DNA of 64,000 bases. Origin: Sedimenticola sp. (GTDB taxonomy: Bacteria; Pseudomonadota; Gammaproteobacteria; Chromatiales; Chromatiaceae). Below the pieces are notes generated by a model. The model was not told where the DNA came from. It searched no databases and worked only from the letters and a program-made list of their open reading frames with translations. Shown piece by piece: positions 48,439-57,209 of this stretch. The stretch spans positions 1 through 64,000 of the forward strand of contig PKUO01000004.1 of assembly GCA_002869585.1 (NCBI GenBank), read 5' to 3'. A program made the translations under genes and the position numbers. Each line of letters starts with the position of its first letter. Positions within the stretch are counted from its first letter, which is position 1.

Positions 48439-48672
48439 TTGGACGAGCAACACAGCATGGCGAGGCTGGTCCGTGAGCTTCGGGAACTTACCGGTCTGAC
48501 TCAGGAAAAGTTCGCGGCCAAGCTCGGGGTGACCTTTCCCACGATCAACCGCTGGGAGAACGACCGCGCCAAGCCGTCGCCGCTGGCGCTGGAGAAGATC
48601 GAGAGCCTGCTGCGCAGCCTGGGGGACAAGGGCAAGGCCCTGCACAGAACGTATTTTGGGAAGGAAGCCTGA
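48439..48672 (+). CDS. XRE-family helix-turn-helix regulator of the defence operon
   Basis: A 77-residue protein that is a single HTH_3 domain: MARLVRELRELTGLTQEKFAAKLGVTFPTINRWENDRAKPS. The TTG at 48439 has a strong AAGGAG 7 nt upstream and is preferred; an internal ATG at 48457 is the alternative. It stops 2 nt before the hsdM ATG region and so heads the operon. By analogy with restriction-modification C proteins, it probably controls hsd expression and may bind the palindrome over its own -10. Confidence 0.85.
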   Translation: MDEQHSMARLVRELRELTGLTQEKFAAKLGVTFPTINRWENDRAKPSPLALEKIESLLRSLGDKGKALHRTYFGKEA

Positions 48673-48674
48673 GC

Positions 48675-50479
<1,805 letters not shown>

Positions 50480-50483
<4 letters not shown>

Positions 50484-51955
50484 GCATTGCCGATCTGCTC
50501 AAGGCCGACGAAGGCAAGACCTTGGAGTTCAAACAGAACCTCTCTTCCCCGCGCAATCTGCTCAAGACGCTGGTGGCCTTCGCCAATACCGCCGGTGGCC
50601 GAATCATCATCGGCGTTGCAGACAAAACGCGGGAACCTGTGGGGATCGACAACCCGCTGGACGAGGAGGAACGGCTCTGCAATCTGATCGCCGACTCCAT
50701 CAGCCCCCGCCTGGCGCCTAATGTCGAAATGACCACGGTCGATGGCAAAACCCTGCTGGTTATCGAAGCCTTCCTGAGCAATTCCCGGCCTCATTATCTC
50801 CGTGCCGAAGGGCCGGAAACCGGCGTCTATGTGCGCCTCGGCTCCACCAACCGCCAGGCGGATCGGGAACTGATCGCAGAACTCCGCCGATCGGTCGAGG
50901 GCGTTGCCTTTGATCAACTGCCCATGCCGGAGTTGTCCATCGACGATCTGGACATCGAAGCGGCGCAAGGCGCCTTCAACGGCGTCCGTAAGCTCGATGA
51001 ACAGGCCATGCTCACCCTGAAGTTGCTGACCCCTCATCAACGCAAACGGGTACCGAGCCGGGGCGGCATTCTCCTCTTTGGCAAGCAGCGCACCCAACAC
51101 TTTCCCGACGCCTGGATTCAATGCGGTCGCTTCTTCGGCACCGAAAAGATCGACATCTTCGACCATATCGATATCGACTGCCCGCTGCCCCGGGCCGTGG
51201 ACGAAGTGATGCTGTTTCTGAAAAAACACGCCTACCGTGGCGCGGACCTCTCCGAGGTGCGGCGCAAGGATGTCTGGAGCATCCCGCTCGGGATCCTGCG
51301 CGAGGTGATCATCAACGCCCTGGTGCATAGTGACTACTCGCAACGGGGCGCGCCCATTCGGGTGGTCTTTCTCGACGACCGCATCGAGGTGGAGAGCATG
51401 GGCATCCTCCTCCCCGGCCTGACCATCGAAGAGATGAAACAGGGCGCCTCGCGCATCCGCAACCCGGTCATCGCCCGCGTATTCAAGGAACTGGGCCTGA
51501 TCGAGCAGTGGGGCACCGGGGTACGCCGCATCTTTGCCGAGGCCCGCGAGCTGGGGCTACCGGAGCCCAAAATCGAAGAAATCGCCATGCGGCTGCGTTT
51601 TACCGTCTATCTGGCCGAGCCCTTGCCTCTGGTGCCACAGGCCGGTGAGCAAGTCGAGCACAAGTCAGGGGTAGAGTCAGGGGTAGAGTCAGGGGTAGAG
51701 TCAGGGGTAGAGTCAGGGGTAGAATCGGATATGGCTCTTCAGATACTTGCCGCACTGAACAGCGCCCCGCTTTCCAAATCCGAAATCGCCAAGGCCCTCG
51801 ATAAGGCCAAACCAACCCGCTATCTCAATGATCTCATGGCCAGACTGTTGCACGAGGGATATGTGGAATACACCATCCCTGACAAACCCAACAGCCGTTT
51901 GCAGAAGTACCGCCTGCCTGAAAGGGGGAAGCGCGTATTGGAGGGCGGAAAATGA
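50480..51955 (+). CDS. AlbA_2/GHKL ATP-binding protein (Schlafen-like, RecG-type regulator family)
   Basis: A 491-residue protein. The N-terminal AlbA_2 (Schlafen-type) domain is LEFKQNLSSPRNLLKTLVAFANTAGGRIIIGVAD. The middle-to-C part is a HATPase_c_4 (GHKL) fold with LREVIINALVHSDYSQRG and GTGVRRI. A linker of five SGVE repeats follows (51665-51724). A C-terminal winged helix ends in YTIPDKPNSRLQKYRLPERG. Such proteins are common in restriction and phase-variable islands; role probably regulatory or defensive. Its first codons overlap hsdM (ATGA) and its stop overlaps the next mini-ORF (ATGA). It separates hsdM from hsdS. Confidence 0.85.
51665..51724 (+). repeat. Five tandem 12-bp units in the AlbA_2 gene
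   Basis: TCAGGGGTAGAG repeated five times (last unit one base different), encoding Ser-Gly-Val-Glu each. Unit length is a multiple of three, so copy-number change alters a linker and not the frame. It links the GHKL part to the winged helix. Confidence 0.92.
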
Positions 51956-52053
51956 GCTTGGGCAACATTCATGTGGAGCTGGAGGACCTGAACACCGAGG
52001 CGGTGCAACTGGCCGCGATGATCAAGAAGAATTTCGAGGAATTAGGCATATGA
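51952..52053 (+). pseudogene. Duplicated hsdM 3' tail, 33-codon mini-ORF
   Basis: Encodes SLGNIHVELEDLNTEAVQLA... and ends FEELGI, almost identical to the last 30 residues of HsdM (50395-50483: DIHVELEDLNAEAVHLA...FEELGV). The nucleotides are diverged but clearly homologous. It overlaps the AlbA_2 gene and hsdS by ATGA junctions. This is a footprint of the AlbA_2 gene entering between hsdM and hsdS. It may also work as a translational-coupling leader for hsdS. Confidence 0.85.
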
Positions 52054-53186
52054 CTTGGCCTATGATTCCAGTCTCTGAACTGTGTGAACTTGCTGTCGAT
52101 TGCGTCAACAAAACAGCACCCACCGTCGAGCACGAAACCGAGTTCAAAATGATTCGCACCACCAATGTGAAAGGTGGTTTTATCGATCTAAAAGAGGTCC
52201 GTTTCGTGATGGAGGACGTGTTCAACAAATGGACTCGCCGTTCGAGGCCGCAATACGGAGACGTAGTTCTCACGAGGGAAGCCCCCGTTGGTGAGGTTGG
52301 TAGGTTTACCTCCAACGACGAAAAAGTATTTCTTGGTCAGAGGCTTTTCCACTACCGACCAGACCGCAATAAACTCGATTGGAACTTCTTGGCGTACGCG
52401 CTCCAATCACCTCAAATCCAAGGAAAATTCAAAGGCATGGGTTTCGGAGCGACAGTGGACCACGTTCGGGTGGGTGATGCCGAACGGCTTCCCATCCCAT
52501 GCCCACCGCTGAATGTGCAAAAGAGGATCGGAGATACCCTCTCCGCCTACGACGACCTGATCGAGAACAACCGGCGGCGGATTCAGTTGCTGGAGCAGGC
52601 GGCGCGGCTGCTCTACAAGGAATGGTTCGTCCACCTCCGCTTCCCCGGCCACGAACACACCCAAATCATCGATGGCGTGCCGGAGGGGTGGGAGAAAAAG
52701 CCGCTTGGGACTTTTGCCCCTCTGAAATACGGTAAAGCCTTGAAGAACGACGACCGCGTCCCAGGGCCATTTCCGGTCTATGGCTCAAGCGGGATTGTTG
52801 GGACCCACACAAAAGCCCTCGTGCCTGGCCCCACCATCATCGTCGGCCGAAAAGGTAATGTCGGCAGCGTGTACTGGTCACCGGACGATTGTCACCCCAT
52901 CGATACGGTGTACTACATCGACTCGGGAAACTGCTCTCTTTTCCTCTACTTCGCCCTGCAGCAGATGACCTTTATCAGTACGGATGTTGCGGTTCCCGGA
53001 TTGAATCGCGATTTTGCCCACAGCCGTTTGATGCTGGTCGCGGAGAAGAAAATCCTTCGATTGTTCGAGGAGACGGTATCGCCGCTGCATCAGCAGATGG
53101 AATTGTTGAAGCGACAGAATGCCTCACTCGCTAAAGCCCGCGACCTCCTCCTGCCCAAACTGATGAACGGGGAGGTGGAGGTATGA
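52050..53186 (+). CDS. hsdS: Type I restriction-modification specificity subunit HsdS
   Basis: A 378-residue DNA-recognition subunit from ATG 52050 (a longer frame to 51828 overlaps the AlbA_2 gene and is rejected). Two target-recognition domains are separated by a central conserved helix (PLNVQKRIGDTLSAYDDLIENNRRRIQLLEQAARLLYKEWF) and end with a second helix (LLKRQNASLAKARDLLLPKLMNGEVEV). TRD1 has the usual DVVLTREAP block; TRD2 has GPTIIVGRKGNVGSVYW. The recognition sequence cannot be read from the sequence. It is translationally coupled on both sides. Confidence 0.92.
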   Translation: MTWPMIPVSELCELAVDCVNKTAPTVEHETEFKMIRTTNVKGGFIDLKEVRFVMEDVFNKWTRRSRPQYGDVVLTREAPVGEVGRFTSNDEKVFLGQRLFHYRPDRNKLDWNFLAYALQSPQIQGKFKGMGFGATVDHVRVGDAERLPIPCPPLNVQKRIGDTLSAYDDLIENNRRRIQLLEQAARLLYKEWFVHLRFPGHEHTQIIDGVPEGWEKKPLGTFAPLKYGKALKNDDRVPGPFPVYGSSGIVGTHTKALVPGPTIIVGRKGNVGSVYWSPDDCHPIDTVYYIDSGNCSLFLYFALQQMTFISTDVAVPGLNRDFAHSRLMLVAEKKILRLFEETVSPLHQQMELLKRQNASLAKARDLLLPKLMNGEVEV

Positions 53187-53965
53187 GTGTAAGCCCAACC
53201 ACGAAAATTCTTCTCGCCTATAGAAGCGGGGATATGTGCGCTTTGCCGGAATGCGAAAAGAAGGGGCGTAGGCTGTCAATTGACAGTGTAAACGGTGATC
53301 CCATCAATCAAGGTCAAGCAGCACACATCGCGGGCGAAAATAGCGGATCAGATAAAAAACAGAAGTCGGCAAGATTCGACCCAAAGATGACTGAGTCAGA
53401 ACGGAACAGCTACCACAACCTCATATATCTTTGTGGGGCATGTCACAAACGAATAGACACAATTCCACAGGGCGAATTGGACTATCCCGTCGACCGATTG
53501 AACGCAATTAAAGCTGAACACGAGAAAAAGGTGCGTCAAGCCCTGCTTGATGCGTTTTCTGACATCGGCTTTGTCGAATTGCAGGAAGCGACGCAATGGG
53601 CCTCAGTCGTTCAGCCCTCAGCAGTAACGAACGATTATTCACTTTTGAAAATAGAAGACAAGATACAAAAGAATGCCCTTGATGGCGATGCACGGGGTGT
53701 AATTGCCATGGGGCTCGGTGTTGCCGGAGAAGTTGCCCGCTACATTGAAAGTGTCGCCCAGACAGATAGCGAATTCCCGGAGCGGCTCAAGGCGGGTTTT
53801 CTGGAAGAGTACTGGCGATTGAAGAAAGAGGGAGTGAATGGCGGCGATCTTTTTGAATTGATGTGTCGTTTTGCTCAGCAGGGATTTCAGAGGCAGGCGC
53901 AACGGTCTGCCGGATTGGCTGTGCTGATTCACTTATTCGAGGCCTGCGAGGTGTTTGAGAAATGA
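53183..53965 (+). CDS. HNH-type effector of an ABC-three-component (ABC-3C) system
   Basis: A 260-residue protein. The N-terminal half has an HNH/zinc-finger nuclease pattern: C19-x4-C24, AAHI at 46-49, N79, and C84GACH88, which fits a CxxxxC...H...N...CxxCH ring with HNH catalytic residues. The C-terminal half (about 155-260) is helical and matches the ABC-3C C-terminal type of effector modules in position. It is the first of three coupled genes, before middle component 6 and a DUF2326 ATPase. Predicted to cut DNA when the ATPase senses an invader. The HNH assignment is from motif only. Confidence 0.72.
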   Translation: MSVSPTTKILLAYRSGDMCALPECEKKGRRLSIDSVNGDPINQGQAAHIAGENSGSDKKQKSARFDPKMTESERNSYHNLIYLCGACHKRIDTIPQGELDYPVDRLNAIKAEHEKKVRQALLDAFSDIGFVELQEATQWASVVQPSAVTNDYSLLKIEDKIQKNALDGDARGVIAMGLGVAGEVARYIESVAQTDSEFPERLKAGFLEEYWRLKKEGVNGGDLFELMCRFAQQGFQRQAQRSAGLAVLIHLFEACEVFEK

Positions 53966-54189
53966 TTCTTCCTTCGAAGCACATATCTGAAGGACAAGCG
54001 CTGATCGGTGTCGGCGCTGTTGTGCTTCGTCACGTTGAACGGCAACAGACCATTACCAGCCTTTGGGATAAGGTGAGAGATGAACCTTCTGTTGGCACAT
54101 TTGAACGGTTTGTCCTTGCCTTGGATCTCTTATACATCGTTGGGGTCATTGATCTCTCCAAAGGCATGATCCGCCGGGGGGCCTCATGA
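53962..54189 (+). CDS. ABC-three component system middle component 6 (MC6)
   Basis: A 75-residue protein with the MC6 pattern: MILPSKHI start, then ALIGVGAVVLRHVER, LWDKVRD, FVLALDLLYIVGVIDL and a short basic tail. Such middle components link the effector to the ATPase in ABC-3C systems described by Krishnan, Aravind and colleagues. Overlaps upstream and downstream genes by 4 nt each, so subunit synthesis should be stoichiometric. Confidence 0.8.
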   Translation: MILPSKHISEGQALIGVGAVVLRHVERQQTITSLWDKVRDEPSVGTFERFVLALDLLYIVGVIDLSKGMIRRGAS

Positions 54190-55949
54190 TCCACAGCGTA
54201 ACTGCCAATCATCGCTCTTTTCATCCCGTCGAGTTCACCTCGGGACTGAATGTCATATTGGCCGAGCGTTCTGTGACTTCCACCGAGAAAGACACTCGTA
54301 ACGGGGTCGGCAAAACGACATTGCTTGAGATTATCGATTTCTGCCTCGGAAGCCGTCCAACCAAGGGCAAGGGATTGCTGATCGAGCCCTTGCAATCTTG
54401 GGCGTTTACCCTTGAGATCACCCTTCGTGGTAATCGAGTAAAAGTCACGCGAGCGGTGGCGGACCAAAACCGAATTATCGTAGAAGGACCAACTGACGGA
54501 TGGCCAGAAAAGCCTGACCTGGACGATCAGACTGGTGAGCGAGTCTACAAGGCAGAACGATGGCGAGCATTGTTGGGGTGGGCATTTTTTGATCTGCCTC
54601 GTTCGTCGGATCAACTGCCCTACAGGCCGAGCTATCGAAGCTTGATCTCCTATTTCGTGCGCCTTGGACCGGATGCGTATACGAGCCCATTCAGACATTT
54701 CCGACAGCAAAAAACGTGGGACATCCAGCTTCACACTGCCTATGTACTGGGGATGAATTGGGAGTATGCCTCACGATGGCAAGGTCTGAAGGACCAAGAA
54801 GAAGGTGCCAAGGCGCTTGAGAAAGCGATCAAGACGGGGGCGATGGAGGGTGCCATCGGCTCTGTCGGCGAACTTGAGACCCAACGCATTCAACTCGAAC
54901 AGCAAGCAGCCAATGCCAAACAGGCTTTAGACACATTCAAAGTCCATCCACAGTATGAATCCGTGCAGGAAGAAGCAGACCGGCTGACCTCGGAAATTCA
55001 CGAACTCGCCAACCAAAATGTTGCCGACAGGCGGCGGTTGAAACGCTATAAAGAATCCATAAAGGAAGAGAAGCCCCACGCTTCGGTATCCCTTGAACGC
55101 CTGTATGAAGAGGCGGGTCTCGTTTTTCCTGACACAGTTAAACGGACACTGGACCAAGCCAAGGCGTTTCACCATGACATCATCTCCAATCGTCGTGAAT
55201 TTCTGGGGTCTGAAATCACCCGTATCCGGCAGGTTATCGACGACAGAGAAACACGCATCAGGGAAAAGACCGATCTTCGTGCCGAGGTGATGCAGGTTCT
55301 TCAAACCCATGGCGCACTGCAGGAGATGACGTTACTCCAGGAAAGATATGTGTCGTTGCATGGTTCCCTTGAGCGCGTGCAGGCCCGACTGCGGGAAATG
55401 AAGAGCCTGAAGGCGTCAAAACGTGAAGTAAAGGCGGCAAAGGACGATTTGGTCCAAACAGCTGAACGCGACCATGAGGAGAGAAGGGATAAGTGGTCTG
55501 AAGTTGTGCGCCTCTTCAATGAACATTCTCAAGCCCTTTACAAATCACCCGGCAAGCTGGTGATCGATGTCGGCGATACCGGCTACAAGTATCAAGTGGA
55601 TATTGAGCGCAGCGGAAGCGAGGGGATCGAGAAAATGAAGATATTTTGCTTCGATCTTGCTGTGCTTCAACTTCAAATGCAAAGCGGACGAGGCATTGAC
55701 TTCCTCGTTCATGACACCTTGATGTACGACTCCGTTGATGTTCGGCAACGGGCGCTGGCATTCGAGCGAGCTCACGAGATCACCTCTGCACTTGGCGGTC
55801 AATATATCTGCACCATCAATTCGGATATGGTTCCAGAAGCAGACTTCACCGAAGGTTTTGACTTCCAGCAATTTGTGCGGCTGAGATTATCGGATGCGTC
55901 ACCGTCGGACAGTCTGCTTGGCATACGTTTCGAGAGGCCGGGCAGATGA
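54186..55949 (+). CDS. DUF2326 Rad50-like ABC ATPase of the ABC-3C system
   Basis: A 587-residue SMC/Rad50-like ATPase. Walker A is TRNGVGKTTLLE at residues 37-48, with the RxNGxGKT form typical of DUF2326. Long coiled-coil arms occupy about 195-445. The C-terminal half has the DUF2326 hallmark FCFDLAVLQLQMQSGRGIDFLVHDTLMYDSVD, in which FLVHD serves as Walker B. It is the sensor/motor of an ABC-3C set with MC6 and the HNH protein. Composition is visibly less GC-rich than hsd genes, suggesting separate origin. Confidence 0.85.
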   Translation: MIHSVTANHRSFHPVEFTSGLNVILAERSVTSTEKDTRNGVGKTTLLEIIDFCLGSRPTKGKGLLIEPLQSWAFTLEITLRGNRVKVTRAVADQNRIIVEGPTDGWPEKPDLDDQTGERVYKAERWRALLGWAFFDLPRSSDQLPYRPSYRSLISYFVRLGPDAYTSPFRHFRQQKTWDIQLHTAYVLGMNWEYASRWQGLKDQEEGAKALEKAIKTGAMEGAIGSVGELETQRIQLEQQAANAKQALDTFKVHPQYESVQEEADRLTSEIHELANQNVADRRRLKRYKESIKEEKPHASVSLERLYEEAGLVFPDTVKRTLDQAKAFHHDIISNRREFLGSEITRIRQVIDDRETRIREKTDLRAEVMQVLQTHGALQEMTLLQERYVSLHGSLERVQARLREMKSLKASKREVKAAKDDLVQTAERDHEERRDKWSEVVRLFNEHSQALYKSPGKLVIDVGDTGYKYQVDIERSGSEGIEKMKIFCFDLAVLQLQMQSGRGIDFLVHDTLMYDSVDVRQRALAFERAHEITSALGGQYICTINSDMVPEADFTEGFDFQQFVRLRLSDASPSDSLLGIRFERPGR

Positions 55950-56023
55950 ACTTCTACACCGAAGGCACCCTTGGTCAACAGACGGCCGCCAATGGTACAC
56001 CGATGCAGGGAGGTGACGCGTGA
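55946..56023 (+). pseudogene. hsdR-like head remnant, 25-codon mini-ORF
   Basis: Encodes NFYTEGTLGQQTAANGTPMQ and a short tail. YTEGTLGQQTA matches the start of HsdR downstream (YTEDTLVQQTTA at 57228 onwards), so this is the 5' end of an hsdR copy cut after about 15 codons. It overlaps the DUF2326 gene (ATGA) and the next mini-ORF (GTGA). It carries AGGGAGGTGA, a strong ribosome-binding site for the next start. Confidence 0.7.
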
Positions 56024-56208
56024 ACCTTGACAACCTCCTCGCCCAAATCGCCCTCGGCGAAGATTCCACCCGCCAGTTCAAGGCGGATGTGAAGAATGCC
56101 GAGTCGCTAGCCTCGGAGATGGCGGCCTTTGTCAACACGGGCGGCATGGTTTTATCCGGTCACATTGACCCGATAAGTGACCTTTTAAGCATGGAGGCAG
56201 CGGCATGA
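56020..56208 (+). pseudogene. Truncated AlbA_2-domain gene remnant
   Basis: A 62-residue ORF (GTG start) whose first 43 residues (LDNLLAQIALGEDSTRQFKADV...) match the start of AlbA_2/Schlafen-type ATP-binding proteins; the domain then breaks off into an unrelated tail (SGHIDPISDLLSMEAAA). A 6-bp inverted pair GGTCAC..GTGACC lies in the junction (56158-56182). Different subtype from the full AlbA_2 gene at 50480, so it is not a copy of it. ATGA overlap with rhuM. Confidence 0.72.
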
Positions 56209-57209
56209 ATAATTCGGAAATTCTGATTTATCAGGCCGCCGACGGCAAAATCAAAATCGATGTCCGGCTGGAAGACGAGACGGTCTGGCTGACTCAGGAC
56301 CACATGGCTGGGCTGTTCGGTAAAGCCAAGTCAACCATCAATGAGCATATTAAAAACATTTTCGCCGAAGGAGAGCTGGTTGAAGCGGATGTGATGAAGA
56401 AATTCGGAATTTCCGAATTTCAGCAAAAAGCCCCTAATTACTACAATCTGGACGTGATCATCTCCGTCGGCTACCGGGTCAAGTCTCACCAGGGCACTCA
56501 GTTCCGCATCTGGGCCACCCAGCGGCTGAAGGAGTACATCGTCAAGGGGTTTGCCCTGAACGATGAGCGTTTCAAAACGGGCAACTCGATGGGCTATTTC
56601 ACGGAACTGCAGGAACGCATCCGCGAAATCCGCATCTCCGAGCGCTTCTTTTATCAGAAAATCAAGGATATCTATACCACCAGCATCGACTACGACCCCA
56701 GGGATGAAAAGACCATCGAGTTTTTCAAGGTGGTTCAGAACAAACTCCTCTGGGCCATCAGCCGGCAAACAGCGGCGGAACTGGTGTATCGCCGGGCGGA
56801 TGCCGCGCTGCCCCTGATGGGGATGCAGTCGTTCGACAAGAAAGGTTATCTGTCGGTGCGCAAAAGCGATGTGAGCATCGCCAAGAACTACCTTGCCGAG
56901 GACGAAATGAAGTTGCTCGGCCTGCTGGTGGAACAATACCTGGCCTTTGCCGAAACCATGGCCCAGCAGAGAATTCCCATGCACATGGCCGACTGGATTC
57001 AGCGGCTGGATGCCATTATTCAGCTCAATGGCCGGGAGCTGCTCACCCATGCGGGCAAGATCAGCCACCAGATGGCCCAGGAAAAAGCCGCCCTGGAGTA
57101 TGACAAATTCCGGGAATCGCAGCGCCGCATCCAGCATGAAGAGAGCCTCAAGGAGTTGGAAGAGGACATCAAAAAGCTGAAGCCGCCTCGAAAAAAGGGA
57201 GGCAATTGA
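56205..57209 (+). CDS. rhuM: RhuM family protein
   Basis: A 334-residue Virul_rhuM protein: ILIYQAADGKIKIDVRLEDETVWLTQDHMAGLFGKAKSTINEHI, YNLDVIISVGYRV, QFRIWATQRLKEYIVKGFALNDERFK and a long helical C-terminal half. First named in Salmonella SPI-3; now seen often in restriction and defence islands, where a DNA-binding or antiphage role is suspected but not shown. Its stop is immediately followed by the hsdR ATG. Confidence 0.9.
   Translation: MNNSEILIYQAADGKIKIDVRLEDETVWLTQDHMAGLFGKAKSTINEHIKNIFAEGELVEADVMKKFGISEFQQKAPNYYNLDVIISVGYRVKSHQGTQFRIWATQRLKEYIVKGFALNDERFKTGNSMGYFTELQERIREIRISERFFYQKIKDIYTTSIDYDPRDEKTIEFFKVVQNKLLWAISRQTAAELVYRRADAALPLMGMQSFDKKGYLSVRKSDVSIAKNYLAEDEMKLLGLLVEQYLAFAETMAQQRIPMHMADWIQRLDAIIQLNGRELLTHAGKISHQMAQEKAALEYDKFRESQRRIQHEESLKELEEDIKKLKPPRKKGGN

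Noticed and set aside
48167-48499. 110-codon plus-strand ORF before the XRE gene
   Set aside because: Overlaps the promoter and XRE gene in another frame; no motif and no ribosome-binding site.
51828-52049. Upstream extension of hsdS
   Set aside because: Overlaps the AlbA_2 gene in another frame; ATG 52050 has a normal HsdS start.
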